NCBI GenBank assembly: GCA_018649665.1
Contig: JABIHL010000003.1
Location: forward strand, 1-44,662
Direction of reading: 5' to 3'
Length of the DNA: 44,662 nt
DNA from: Chloroflexota bacterium
GTDB taxonomy: Bacteria > Chloroflexota > Dehalococcoidia > Lucifugimonadales > Lucifugimonadaceae
The position numbers and the translations under genes were made by a program. Position 1 is the stretch's first letter; each line of letters begins with the position of its first letter. Under the pieces are notes generated by a model. It was given only the letters and a program-made list of their open reading frames with translations, was not told the origin of the DNA and did no database searches. Positions 33,819 through 42,991 of this stretch are shown here, piece by piece.

Positions 33819-34550
33819 GTGACATCAATCATCATTGCCCACCGTGGTCTCGACGAGACCTACCCTGAGAACACTCTGACCGCCTTCAAAGCCGCTCTCG
33901 AAAAGGGAATGGCGATTGAGATTGACGTTCGAGGAACCAAAGACGACGAATTGATCGTTCTCCACGACGACACGGTAGATCGCACGACAGATGGTGAAGG
34001 TCGAGTGGCTCAGATGACTCTCGCTGAAGTGAAAGCACTCGATGCTGGCAGCTGGTGGGGCGAAGAATTCGCTGGCGAACGAATCCCGACTCTGACGGAA
34101 ACGTTCGACGTGGTCAAAGAGTACGGAACTGCCGAAACGACTCTGATCATCGAGATGAAGACGCTCGATCCAGGCTGCATCAGCAAGATCTGCGACGGAC
34201 TCGCCGAGCGTGGTCTTCTCGGCAGCACGGTCGGAATCGGACTAATTCATCAATCGGTCGATGTTCGACGTCGCTTTTACGGCGGAAGCCCTGACTTCCA
34301 GTGTGCATCGGTCGCCAACACCGCCGCAGAGCTGCCAGGGGCGATAGCTGACCCGTACGCATCGTGGATTTACGTTCGATACCTGATGAGTGCAGAAGAC
34401 GTTCAAGCCGCCCACGATGGCGATATGAAGGTAATTGCGTCTGGTCCTGATGTGATGGAAAATCTCGACAATATGGTCGCAAGTGCCGAAGCTGGCGCCG
34501 ACACGATCATGGCGTACCATCCCCAAGCAATAGCCGATAGGCTCGCCTAA
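33819..34550 (+). CDS. Glycerophosphodiester phosphodiesterase
   Basis: A 243-residue GDPD-family TIM barrel. It hydrolyses glycerophosphodiesters to glycerol-3-phosphate and an alcohol. The N-terminal HRGLDETYPENT holds catalytic H8 and R9. EIDVRGTKDDELIVLHDDTVDRTTDG-type content gives the metal-binding Glu and Asp and the second catalytic His. Mid-barrel LIIEMKT supplies another acidic ligand. No signal peptide is seen, so it is cytoplasmic. The GTG start at 33819 is used; the Shine-Dalgarno is weak. Co-oriented genes on both sides are functionally unrelated. Confidence 0.9.
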   Translation: MTSIIIAHRGLDETYPENTLTAFKAALEKGMAIEIDVRGTKDDELIVLHDDTVDRTTDGEGRVAQMTLAEVKALDAGSWWGEEFAGERIPTLTETFDVVKEYGTAETTLIIEMKTLDPGCISKICDGLAERGLLGSTVGIGLIHQSVDVRRRFYGGSPDFQCASVANTAAELPGAIADPYASWIYVRYLMSAEDVQAAHDGDMKVIASGPDVMENLDNMVASAEAGADTIMAYHPQAIADRLA

Positions 34551-34605
34551 TTTTCTATAGTCTATCCATCATTTAGATCGATTCAGCAAGGTTCACTGAA
34601 CGTAA

Positions 34606-35271
34606 ATGGCTTCGCATATAAAAATATCTCCTTCACTTCTCGCTGCCGACTTTGCGCATCTTGCCGATTCGATCGCAGCGGTCGAAGAAGCCGGAGCCGA
34701 TGAGCTTCACTTCGACGTTATGGACGGAAGTTTCGTTCCGAACATCACGGTAGGCATTCCGGTGCTCGAAGCAATTCGACCGCTCACAAAACTGCCAATC
34801 GACGTTCACATGATGGTTCTTGAACCCGCCCGTTACGCCCAGGTGTTTGCAGATGCCGGTGGCGATATATTCACAATGCACGTCGAGGCCTGCGACGATC
34901 TAGAAGCTTCGCTGGGTGATGCCAGAGTCGCTGGTATGTCAGCCGGTGTTTCGCTTAAGCCCGACACCCCGGCATCCGTGCTCCAAGCAAGCCTTCCGTT
35001 AATCGATCGAGTGCTCGTAATGACGGTCGAACCCGGATTTGGTGGTCAGTCGTTCATGCCTGAAATGATGCCTAAAATCACTGAGATTCAGAACATGGCA
35101 CGAATAGCGGGTCATGAACTCGAAATCGCTGTCGACGGCGGCATAAAAGTCGATACCGCAGGCGAGGCGATCGACGCTGGGGCGACAACGCTAATATCCG
35201 GAACGGGCGTCTTCAACTTCCCCGACGGCATGAAAATCGGCATCGAAGCAATTCGTAACGCTGGTAGCTAA
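34606..35271 (+). CDS. rpe: Ribulose-phosphate 3-epimerase
   Basis: A 221-residue TIM-barrel enzyme of the pentose phosphate pathway, interconverting ribulose-5-phosphate and xylulose-5-phosphate. The family signatures are all present: SPSLLAADFAHL, HFDVMDGSFVPNITVG (metal His and Asp), DVHMMV, MTVEPGFGGQSFM, and AVDGGIKVDTA (second catalytic Asp). Length is standard. It sits 55 bases after the phosphodiesterase gene. Confidence 0.96.
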   Translation: MASHIKISPSLLAADFAHLADSIAAVEEAGADELHFDVMDGSFVPNITVGIPVLEAIRPLTKLPIDVHMMVLEPARYAQVFADAGGDIFTMHVEACDDLEASLGDARVAGMSAGVSLKPDTPASVLQASLPLIDRVLVMTVEPGFGGQSFMPEMMPKITEIQNMARIAGHELEIAVDGGIKVDTAGEAIDAGATTLISGTGVFNFPDGMKIGIEAIRNAGS

Positions 35272-35288
35272 ACTCGGTTCGTAAGCAC

Positions 35289-35969
35289 TTACTCCCGGTG
35301 CGTGCTATCCCATTCGTCGCTCCAAGTATCGTGAGTGTGGTCTTCCAACCAAACTCCGTTAACCAATCTGAAGTACCGCCACGCACTGAAATCGAACGAA
35401 GGATCACGGCTGTCAGATGGAGGATTTGAAACCGCGTCATACGAAATTTTGCAGAGAACTTCATCACATTTCAGATGAGTTACTTCTACGATATCGATAT
35501 CCGGATAATTTCTCCATCCTCGTGTCATAGCCGAAGAATTCTTCATATATTCGACAGTCGTAAACTCGCTTGCAGACGTGGCAGCGGTTGTAACGCTGTC
35601 CAATGCTGACTGCGATCGTGAGTGATAGGCAGCGAAGTAAGTATCCAATGCGCCGATCACGTCTTCCCTGTAAATATCTTCAAAAGTAGGTTCTGGCGTG
35701 CTCGTAGGAGCCGGAGTAGGCGTGGCTTCTGGAATCGGGATTGCTGAAGGCACCGGCGTCGGCGTTTCCGCCATAGAGAATGTGCCATCGGCCTCAGGAG
35801 TCAGTAGGCTCGGATCAACGTGACCCGAAGAATCGCCTTCATCGGCAAACCCGTCGGCTTCAACGGTGTTCCACCCGGCACCAACACCATTGCTATCTTC
35901 TCCGCAACCTACCAGAACGATTGCTGACAGAATCACTATTGATAAGAAACTCGTCGAAATCCGATTCAT
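35289..35969 (-). CDS. Putative lipoprotein with Pro/Thr-rich linker
   Basis: 226 residues from the ATG at 35969, which has GGTGG at proper spacing; a GTG at 35984 would add five. The signal peptide ends with lipobox LVGC. A Pro/Thr/Glu linker (about residues 70-95, TPTPVPSAIPIPEATPTPAP) acts as a spacer from the membrane. The C-terminal ~130-residue domain has DALDTYFAAYHSRS-like helix content and late strands (YFRLVNGVWLEDHTHDTW). This recalls NTF2-like/SnoaL folds, but no family can be asserted. Function is unknown. Confidence 0.75.
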   Translation of the reverse strand: MNRISTSFLSIVILSAIVLVGCGEDSNGVGAGWNTVEADGFADEGDSSGHVDPSLLTPEADGTFSMAETPTPVPSAIPIPEATPTPAPTSTPEPTFEDIYREDVIGALDTYFAAYHSRSQSALDSVTTAATSASEFTTVEYMKNSSAMTRGWRNYPDIDIVEVTHLKCDEVLCKISYDAVSNPPSDSRDPSFDFSAWRYFRLVNGVWLEDHTHDTWSDEWDSTHRE

Positions 35970-36105
35970 ATCGCCACCACCCAACTGTCAGAGCCAGAAT
36001 TCGTCAAGCTCAGTCATGTTCAAATTTTGTACATCATACAACTGGCTCGATACTTCGCAATCAAGCTAAATCTTCTAACGTCGGTACACGGTAAACAAAT
36101 CGATA

Positions 36106-36762
36106 CTAGTGCGGCCTGACGTTCGTGATATCGAAACCAACAAACGACGATATAGCCATATCGGGCGCATCATCGCCCTCTGCCGACAGCGCCACATCGC
36201 CAACACCGACACACAATATCTCTGCTGCTCTTGCCGCCCTAAAGCCCGCAATAGAATCCTCGAAAATCAGGCATGCTGAAGGTTCAGCACCCACCAGTTT
36301 TGCGGCTTTCAAATACGGCTCAGGATGAGGTTTTAGGTTCGAAACTTCGGCGGCCGTAACCGACATGGTGAACACGTCGTCCAGCCCTGTCATCTTGATA
36401 AATCCTTCGGCATAAGGACGTTCACCCGAGGTGACTAGAGCCACTTTTATGCCAGATGCCGCAATCGTTCGAACAGTGGATTCAGCCCCCGGTAGCAGAT
36501 CGATGCCTTCGGCTGCAATGCGCTTCCACTGGCGAAGGTACTCGTTTAGAAGAGCTTCCGGATCATCTATGCCGTAATGATCTGCAACCATTCGTGAACC
36601 GGGGACATCTCCGTGCCCAAACGTATCGGGATGATCTTCGGAGAACGCGTCTACTCCAAAGACTTGAAGAGTCGCCAGTTCGGCTGCCTGGTGTGGAGGG
36701 CCAGTATCAATCAACGTTCCATCAAGATCGAAGAATGCCGCGCTGAATTTTGGATAGGTCAT
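36106..36762 (-). CDS. HAD superfamily hydrolase (beta-phosphoglucomutase/phosphatase-like)
   Basis: 218 residues. HAD motif I is FFDLDGTLIDT (nucleophile Asp), motif II is VALVTSGE, motif III Lys is in SNLKPHPEPYL, and motif IV is CLIFEDSIAGFRAARA. A small alpha-helical cap between motifs I and II makes it a subclass I member, like phosphoglycolate phosphatase or beta-phosphoglucomutase. The substrate is not determinable. It may share a transcript with nothing; the ABC transporter genes upstream are on the same strand but 142 bases away. Confidence 0.9.
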   Translation of the reverse strand: MTYPKFSAAFFDLDGTLIDTGPPHQAAELATLQVFGVDAFSEDHPDTFGHGDVPGSRMVADHYGIDDPEALLNEYLRQWKRIAAEGIDLLPGAESTVRTIAASGIKVALVTSGERPYAEGFIKMTGLDDVFTMSVTAAEVSNLKPHPEPYLKAAKLVGAEPSACLIFEDSIAGFRAARAAEILCVGVGDVALSAEGDDAPDMAISSFVGFDITNVRPH

Positions 36763-36831
36763 GAATTCTCAAATACCAGCAATAATGTGGCGATGTATTG
36801 ACCGCGTCGTGTGATTGCAAACCTACACTAG

Positions 36832-36852
36832 CCCTCTCCCGACGGGAGAGGG
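36832..36852. repeat. GC-rich hairpin resembling the dispersed repeat's first half
   Basis: CCCTCTCCC-GAC-GGGAGAGGG, 9-bp arms and a 3-base loop, in the gap between the ABC permease and HAD genes. It is similar in style to the hairpins at 2199 and 28408 but lacks the shared core. It could also act as a terminator-like or REP-like hairpin. Confidence 0.5.
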
Positions 36853-36904
36853 AATCTGCAACATATTCAGCTTCTGAGACGCTTTCACCAAAGCAACCAG
36901 CTAC

Positions 36905-37786
36905 TTAAAGCTGACGCAATTTCGGGTCCCAGCGATCACGAAGCCAATCGCCTAACAAGGTGATAGCCGCAATAAAAATCCCCATGGCAACCCCGGGGGC
37001 TAGGCTCACCCACCAAGCGGTATCTAAATACAGACGACCATCCGCAATCATCGCTCCCCAGCTCGGAGACGGAGGCGGAACACCCGCCCCAAGGAAGCTG
37101 AGTGTCGCTTCAGCGAGAATCACCGCACCACTTTGAAACGTAGCGATCACCAGCACGGTGCTAACTACGCCCGGAAAAATATGGCGATACATGATATGAA
37201 CAGACGATGCCTCCCAAGTGCGAGCCGCCGCAACGTAATCAGTAGTTTTTATCACCAAAACTTCAGCCCGTACCTGCCGAGTGAATTGCCCCCATACGAA
37301 CATTGTTAGAAGCCCAACCAGCAATCCAAAACTAGGGCTGAAAATGACCACCAAGGCAAATGCAATAAGTACCAAAGGTATTGAGAATTTCACATCAACC
37401 ATCCGCATAATCAACTCGTCCACCCAGCCACCCTTGTAGCCCGCAAATATGCCAAGTGACGTGCCAATCGCTCCACCAACGATCAAGGCGGTTAGTGCGG
37501 ACAACATAGAGATCCGTGCACCAAATACGACACGGCTGAATACGTCTCGCCCCAAGCTGTCTGTTCCCAAGATGTGATTAGATGTCCCACCAAACAAGAC
37601 AGGCGGCTGGTGACGATCTTCTAGGAATCCTAAATTCTCATCATGAGGGGCAATCACCGGTGCGAAAACCGCCAAGCAAATCATCACAAACAGAATTACC
37701 ATCGAGAAAATTGGCAAGCGGAGCAGTCGATGCCTACGGCTATACCGAGAACTCAAAGCACCCGGTACGTTTGAATTTCGGTTCAT
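36905..37786 (-). CDS. ABC transporter permease, DppC/OppC type
   Basis: A 293-residue inner-membrane permease of a peptide/nickel-type (PepT) importer. An N-terminal hydrophobic anchor is followed by a periplasmic loop with HILGTDSLGRDVFSRVVFGAR, a run diagnostic for DppC. About six segments follow, with the EAA loop AARTWEASSVHIMYRHIFPG that docks the ATPase. The ATG overlaps the stop of the DppB-type gene by four bases (ATGA). No ATPase gene follows. Confidence 0.92.
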   Translation of the reverse strand: MNRNSNVPGALSSRYSRRHRLLRLPIFSMVILFVMICLAVFAPVIAPHDENLGFLEDRHQPPVLFGGTSNHILGTDSLGRDVFSRVVFGARISMLSALTALIVGGAIGTSLGIFAGYKGGWVDELIMRMVDVKFSIPLVLIAFALVVIFSPSFGLLVGLLTMFVWGQFTRQVRAEVLVIKTTDYVAAARTWEASSVHIMYRHIFPGVVSTVLVIATFQSGAVILAEATLSFLGAGVPPPSPSWGAMIADGRLYLDTAWWVSLAPGVAMGIFIAAITLLGDWLRDRWDPKLRQL

Positions 37787-38697
37787 TGGATACGTATCCG
37801 CGGATCGATCATCGTGTACACAACATCAGTAACAAAACTGAATAACACGTAAACCAACGCTGCAAGCATAATCACACCTTGCAATATCGTATAATCAGAA
37901 TTGTTTAGCGCGTTAACCGATAGCAGCCCTAAACCTGGCCAAGCAAAAACAGTCTCAACAACAATCGAACCGGTCAGCATGCTAGCGAAAGTCAGACTTG
38001 CGAATGTCACCGGCGAAACAATCGCATTACGTAAAACGTGTTTCCAAATAATCGCTCGTTCTGTCACGCCTTTTGCTCTGGCAAGTCGCACGTACTCGGA
38101 ATCGAGGATATCGAGCATCGATGATCGAACGATTCGAATCTGCCCAGATACACCCAGCCACCCAAGTGCCAAAGTGGGAAGTATCAGCGATGTCCAATCT
38201 GACTTACGAGCAGCTGGCAACCAATCCAGGCCTACGGCGAAAATTAGGATCAGCAGCAGACCTACCCAATAAGACGGTAATGCCTGCCCAAGCACAGCAA
38301 ACATCCGAATTACATAGTCAGAAATACCGCCCGTTTTTGCTGCTGATAGCACGCCCAATGGAACTCCGATCAAAATGGTCAGAGAGAACGCCGTTACAGC
38401 TAGTAAAGCACTGTTCCACCCACGCTCCAAAAGGATTCCCGCTACCGGTTTTTTCTGCAGCGTTGATGTTCCCAAATCGCCCTGAACCAAATTGACCACG
38501 TATATCATGTACTGCTTGTAAACCGGTTGATCAAGTCCAAGCTGCTTACCCATTTCTTGCCACTGATCAATACTGGCATCATCGGATATTAGAACCGAGC
38601 GAGGGTCACCTTGAATTCGAGACAGTCCAAACACTAGGAACGTCACTCCTAAAAGAGTGAGCGCACCTGTCATGACTCTTCGGACCAGAAAATTCAC
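37783..38697 (-). CDS. ABC transporter permease, DppB/OppB type
   Basis: A 304-residue inner-membrane permease. The start MNFLVRRVMTGALTLLGVTFLVFGLSRIQGDP is typical of DppB proteins (given here in outline; Phe/Leu-rich first segment, then SRIQGDPR). The middle has LGVLSAAKTGG and ALPSYWVGLLLI. The EAA loop is VRLARAKGVTERAIIWKHVLRNA. It lies between the binding protein gene (14-base gap) and the DppC-type gene (overlap), forming one operon. Confidence 0.92.
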   Translation of the reverse strand: MNFLVRRVMTGALTLLGVTFLVFGLSRIQGDPRSVLISDDASIDQWQEMGKQLGLDQPVYKQYMIYVVNLVQGDLGTSTLQKKPVAGILLERGWNSALLAVTAFSLTILIGVPLGVLSAAKTGGISDYVIRMFAVLGQALPSYWVGLLLILIFAVGLDWLPAARKSDWTSLILPTLALGWLGVSGQIRIVRSSMLDILDSEYVRLARAKGVTERAIIWKHVLRNAIVSPVTFASLTFASMLTGSIVVETVFAWPGLGLLSVNALNNSDYTILQGVIMLAALVYVLFSFVTDVVYTMIDPRIRIQ

Positions 38698-38711
38698 TAG
38701 TTGGTCGAGCC

Positions 38712-40553
38712 TTACTTGAAGCGAATGTTCTCGAAATCACCGAGGTATCCACTGCCACTGGACATTCGCCACGATTCGATTTTGTCAGTGTTCAAGCCTA
38801 GAATTTGGTCGGCCAATACCACTGGGATTATCCACATATTGTGACTGAAACTATCATAAAGTCGCTCGCGAACTTCATCTAATTCCTCAGTTGAAGTTAT
38901 TGAATCCATTTCACTAATGATTGCCAATGGCTCTTTGATTTCCATCCCGGGATTGAACGCGTTTTCCGGATTTCGGCGTAACTGCGAAATCTCGGGAGGT
39001 TCAGCAGTTCCTCCACCGCTCGACCGGAACCAGAGATCGCTCCGTTCACGTGCAACCACGGATGGCCTGTTGCCAGAGTATGTGATTACTTCAGTCGTTA
39101 CATCTCCGCCAAGCGCACCAATGAATTGGGCCACTGCTTGACCAATTTCGACTTCTAGTGGATGAGATCCGGTAGTAATCCTCATTAGCCCATCGATTCC
39201 ACTAGGATAGCCCGCCTCATCCAGAAGAATCTTCGCGGCATCTATGTCATATGGAATGAACCATCGATCCTGCCACACCCGATCCAGTAGAGGTGGCACA
39301 ACCTCTGGTAAGTAACTTGGTCGCCCAAATCCACCGAGTATATTGTCCACAATACTTTGCCTATCGATTGCCATCGACATCGCCACTCGTACCTTGCGGG
39401 CGCTCTCAACGGAGACAGCGCTCTCACAATCTCCAACCCACGGTTTCTCTGGATCATATCCGGGGCGCGGAAAAGGCTGAACGGGGGTGCCGCTCAGTGT
39501 TTCATCCATACAAAACTGACCTTGAGGATAAAGCCGTTGAGAACCAGGAATGCCAAACGACTGAATCCCTAGATGTGGCTCGCTTGCGATATCTGCAGCA
39601 AGTGGTGCCGGCACCAAACTGGCATCTACCTGACCAGTCCTAAGTGCTGCTAGCTGAGTGGCTGGCTCTTTAATTTCTAGGATATGGACAGTCGTAACGT
39701 ACGGAGAAATACCATGATAGCCATCGAATGCCTGCAGTACGACTTCGTCTCCAGGATTCCATTTCTCGAAAACATAGGGTCCGGATCCGCCAGAAATATC
39801 TAGGAACGCGCCATCAACACCCAGAGCATCCGCACGAGCCTTACTAAATATCTTTGTAGCTGCTCCACTGCCGTTGCTCAGAAACGCCTCGAAAAAAAAC
39901 GAACTCGTTTGATCTAACCGTATTGAAACCGTGTAGGTGTCGATTGCTTCAATGGTCGCCCCTGTCGATCTGGCTAATCCAATACCTGAGTGAATGCTAG
40001 TTTCACGAATTTCATCTTCAAAACTCCATACAAAATCCTCGGCGGTCATCTCCCCCCAGCCACCGTGGAACTGAACTCCTTTTTTTAGATGCAGTGTCCA
40101 CCCAAGCCCGTCGGAATCCATCTCCCAATCGGTAATTAATCGATTTTCGAGTTCGGGCTTACCCGCACTCCATGTCATCGCCGTTTCATAGACACCCCAA
40201 CGATGTATGTACCCACCGGATCCGACAGGTAGCTGGCTCGGCACCATCGCAGGGAACATCACGCTGCTTTGTGCTAGTGAAAATGTCCGATCAACTATGA
40301 CAGGTGGCGTCTCAGTCGCCGCAATATCTCCCGCATCTGCAGTCGATGCGGCAGGCGTAGAAGTGGAACTGGCAACAATTTCCGGCGATGTAATTGACTC
40401 TGCCGAGTGCTCGTTATTTCCGCTGCATCCAGCAGTGAATACCAGGGCCATGAGAATCACAAAGATATACGTCAGAACAAACGCCCCTACGTGGTGTTTT
40501 GATAGTCGTCGAATAAATGTTGCAGGAGTGCTAGTGAAGGTCAGACGCTGCAA
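38712..40553 (-). CDS. ABC transporter substrate-binding lipoprotein (SBP family 5)
   Basis: A 613-residue extracytoplasmic binding protein of the peptide/nickel family. The signal has an unusually long n-region, then VILMALVFTAGC with lipobox Cys43; the start is TTG at 40553 with no clear Shine-Dalgarno. The family core shows WTLHLKKGVQFHGGWGEMTAEDFVWSFED and, later, GQVDASLVP and VRVAMSMAIDRQSIVDNILGG (in short pieces), ending with the SBP5 C-lobe. The cargo might be peptides, opines or other small solutes. It is the first gene of a binding protein-permease-permease operon. Confidence 0.9.
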   Translation of the reverse strand: MQRLTFTSTPATFIRRLSKHHVGAFVLTYIFVILMALVFTAGCSGNNEHSAESITSPEIVASSTSTPAASTADAGDIAATETPPVIVDRTFSLAQSSVMFPAMVPSQLPVGSGGYIHRWGVYETAMTWSAGKPELENRLITDWEMDSDGLGWTLHLKKGVQFHGGWGEMTAEDFVWSFEDEIRETSIHSGIGLARSTGATIEAIDTYTVSIRLDQTSSFFFEAFLSNGSGAATKIFSKARADALGVDGAFLDISGGSGPYVFEKWNPGDEVVLQAFDGYHGISPYVTTVHILEIKEPATQLAALRTGQVDASLVPAPLAADIASEPHLGIQSFGIPGSQRLYPQGQFCMDETLSGTPVQPFPRPGYDPEKPWVGDCESAVSVESARKVRVAMSMAIDRQSIVDNILGGFGRPSYLPEVVPPLLDRVWQDRWFIPYDIDAAKILLDEAGYPSGIDGLMRITTGSHPLEVEIGQAVAQFIGALGGDVTTEVITYSGNRPSVVARERSDLWFRSSGGGTAEPPEISQLRRNPENAFNPGMEIKEPLAIISEMDSITSTEELDEVRERLYDSFSHNMWIIPVVLADQILGLNTDKIESWRMSSGSGYLGDFENIRFK

Positions 40554-40716
40554 TAATTCGTCTGACTATGGTACTTGTACGCGATCACCTCAGATGTGAG
40601 CGACGCAACCAAACAAGGCGTTCACACCAACACAAATAACATGCACAACCGTTTCTTCGTCGTATGCACTGAACCCCAGATTCAAAGCCAGCCAGCCAGC
40701 CAAAAACATAACAAAA

Positions 40717-40742
40717 AAGCCCTTCTCAAACGAGAAGGGCTT
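40717..40742 (-). terminator. Rho-independent terminator after rpmB
   Basis: AAGCCCTTCTC / GAGAAGGGCTT with a 4-base loop. Read on the minus strand, the stem is followed by a T-run (AAAAAA at 40713-40718 on plus). It lies 27 bases past the rpmB stop and insulates the binding-protein gene downstream. Confidence 0.88.
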
Positions 40743-40768
40743 CAATTCAAATCTTGACTCAGGGCTCT

Positions 40769-40993
40769 CTAATCAACGAAGAGAGAGATTCCCTTTTTAT
40801 CGAGCGTACGCATCTCACGAGCGGTCAATTTCACTCGGTAGCGTTGACCATCAACAACAACCCATTTATTCTGCAGGTTAGGCTTTGAAATCTTTTGGGT
40901 GGCGTTCAAAGCGTGTGATCGGTTGTGACCGAACAATGGCTTAGGGCGGGGTCCAAGACCCAATTTTGCCCTAATCTGGTCGGAGCTAGGCAT
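40769..40993 (-). CDS. rpmB: Ribosomal protein L28 (bL28), divergent form
   Basis: 74 residues. The diagnostic bL28 stretch is LFGHNRSHALNATQKI-SKPNLQ, followed by a strand VVVDGQRYRVKLTAREMRTLDKKG. This matches L28's N-x-S-H and P-N-L-Q elements and its late R-x-L-x-x-x-x-K-G. The N-terminus (MPSSDQIRAKLGLG) replaces the usual cysteine-bearing start, so it is a zinc-free (C-minus) type. It is divergent from fakA, the common arrangement in Firmicutes and Chloroflexota. A strong terminator follows. Confidence 0.87.
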   Translation of the reverse strand: MPSSDQIRAKLGLGPRPKPLFGHNRSHALNATQKISKPNLQNKWVVVDGQRYRVKLTAREMRTLDKKGISLFVD

Positions 40994-41210
40994 AACGATT
41001 AAACTCTCGAAATAACTTCTAAATAGTGGGAGCGTCTCTGAACGAAAATCTCAGCAACTCCGAACGAGCTGCAGTTCTCGAATGAGACTCCAGCGATTAA
41101 CGCTACCATGCAAGTAGCGCCGGAACAACAGAAATACGACTCAATGAAAAGCGAGTCTAAGCACAACAATTGAACTGCAATAGCTTCGACCCAATAAGGC
41201 CAGCAAACTA

Positions 41211-42890
41211 ATGCCACGTTCTGAAACAAGAATACCAAGCGGCACCTCATCACGGTTAACCGACATGATTCGCGCCACAACGAAAGCTGTCGAAGCCAAT
41301 AGAGACACTATTAACGCCCTAAACGTGTTCCCGGTTCCCGATGGCGACACCGGCACGAACATGCTGCTGACCTTGCGTTCGATAGTCGAGGCACTACCGA
41401 CGAATTCAAGCGAATCTGCCAACAGTGTGTCGAAATCTATTGCCAGATCAGCCCTACTTGGTGCTCGAGGCAACTCAGGACTAATACTCGCTCAGTATTT
41501 TAAAGGTCTTGCCCAAGCTATCGGCGACGACACAGAACTGACCGGTGAACACTTCGCCAGATCGATACGCATAGCGTCCGACAGCGCCTACAACGCTCTG
41601 CCAAACCCGGTCGAAGGAACAATGCTCACTGTCTACAGGGAATGTGCCGACGTAGCCGAGCAAGCGGCAGTGAGAAACGAAGAACTAGTGAGCGTTTTGG
41701 AGGCAGTCGCCAAAGAAGCTATCGACTCAGTACGACGCACGCCTGATTTACTTCCAGTTCTCGCCGAAGCAGAGGTAGTTGACTCCGGCGGATTCGGATT
41801 CGCCGTAATGCTCGATGGTGCACTAAGAGCCCTTCGAGGCGAGGAACCGGTCGGCAGAATAGTCGTCGTGCCGATGCCAGACGGTAAGAACTTCACGGGA
41901 TCGGTCAAAGCCGACTTTGTCGATGCTTCAGAGGAGATCGAATGGGGCTACTGCACAGTATTCGCCATTCAGGCTGAATCGCTCGATATCGAAATAATTC
42001 GTAACCACATGGCAGAAATCGGTCGCTCGCCGATCGTCGATGGCAATGCCGCAGAAGGCATCGCCAAAGTGCACGTGCATATGGAAGACCCCGGCTCCGC
42101 GTTAAGTGCGGGTATTTCGTACGGTGAGCTTTCCAATATCGAAATCGCCAATATGGACGAGCAAGCATCAGATTGGGCATCTGCTCGGCGCGGTAGTGGC
42201 AGTGAAATAGAAGCAACTCCAGCCACACCGGTCGAAATCGCCGTGGTTGCTGTTGCCGCCGGCGACGGCTTGAACGATCTGATCATCAGCACCGGAATGG
42301 GCGTTACTTCCGTGCTCGAAGGCGGCGACACGATGAATCCGTCAGTTGCCGATTTGCTAGCTGCGGTCGAAGCGGCGCCGTCTGATCAAGTGATACTTCT
42401 ACCTAACAATAAAAACGTACTGCCAGCAGCGTTAGAAGTTCCAGGACTTTCTTCAAAGGATGTACGAGTCATCCCAACACGCTCAGTTCAAACAGGAATA
42501 GCAGCACTTCTAGAGTTCAGCACGACGCTCAATCTCGACGACAACGAGTCGGCTATGACCACTGTAGTAAGTGATGTGGGCGACGGACGAGTTTGCAAAG
42601 CCAGCAGAGATGTAACGGTCTACGGTCACGACATTAAAAAAGGAATGGCGTTCGCTACGTTTGACGACAAGATAGTCGCTGTTGGTCGTGAGCCATTGTT
42701 CGTACTCACAAAAATGATCGAAGAACACGCCTCCCAAGCCGAGATCATCACCATCTACACTGGGGAATCTCTCTCGCAGGAACAAGTGGATACCACCACA
42801 GAATCACTCTCAACCAAGTTCGAAAACATCGAAATTGAAGTGGTCTACGGCGGACAACCTCACTACGAGTACCTGATTGCAGTAGAGTAG
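41211..42890 (+). CDS. fakA: Fatty acid kinase FakA-like (DAK/YloV family)
   Basis: 559 residues. The N-terminal DAK2-type nucleotide domain has NALNVFPVPDGDTGTNM (Asp residues that hold Mg-ATP) and GARGNSGLILAQYFKG. The middle and C-terminal parts (VHVHMEDPGSAL; IITIYTGESLSQEQVD) match FakA/YloV. FakA phosphorylates fatty acids held by a DegV-family partner (FakB), feeding acyl-phosphate to PlsY-type enzymes. The next gene is degV, which supports that. The ATG at 41211 has only a weak AAGG upstream. Confidence 0.9.
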   Translation: MPRSETRIPSGTSSRLTDMIRATTKAVEANRDTINALNVFPVPDGDTGTNMLLTLRSIVEALPTNSSESANSVSKSIARSALLGARGNSGLILAQYFKGLAQAIGDDTELTGEHFARSIRIASDSAYNALPNPVEGTMLTVYRECADVAEQAAVRNEELVSVLEAVAKEAIDSVRRTPDLLPVLAEAEVVDSGGFGFAVMLDGALRALRGEEPVGRIVVVPMPDGKNFTGSVKADFVDASEEIEWGYCTVFAIQAESLDIEIIRNHMAEIGRSPIVDGNAAEGIAKVHVHMEDPGSALSAGISYGELSNIEIANMDEQASDWASARRGSGSEIEATPATPVEIAVVAVAAGDGLNDLIISTGMGVTSVLEGGDTMNPSVADLLAAVEAAPSDQVILLPNNKNVLPAALEVPGLSSKDVRVIPTRSVQTGIAALLEFSTTLNLDDNESAMTTVVSDVGDGRVCKASRDVTVYGHDIKKGMAFATFDDKIVAVGREPLFVLTKMIEEHASQAEIITIYTGESLSQEQVDTTTESLSTKFENIEIEVVYGGQPHYEYLIAVE

Positions 42891-42991
42891 CCTGACCGCC
42901 AGAGCATCCTCGGGCACAAAATCATCCGAGGCGTTGCCGCAATGCAAACATAAAATTTGCCGTATCTCGTCATAGCCAATAGAGAATATAA

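Noticed and set aside
41101-41119. CGCTAC/GTAGCG dyad in the rpmB-fakA divergent spacer
   Set aside because: A 6-bp dyad with no further support; an L28 or autoregulatory site cannot be argued from this.
42908-42931. Inverted repeat CCTCGG/CCGAGG between fakA and degV
   Set aside because: Only 6-bp arms, no T-run, and the genes on both sides belong to one functional set, so a terminator is not supported.
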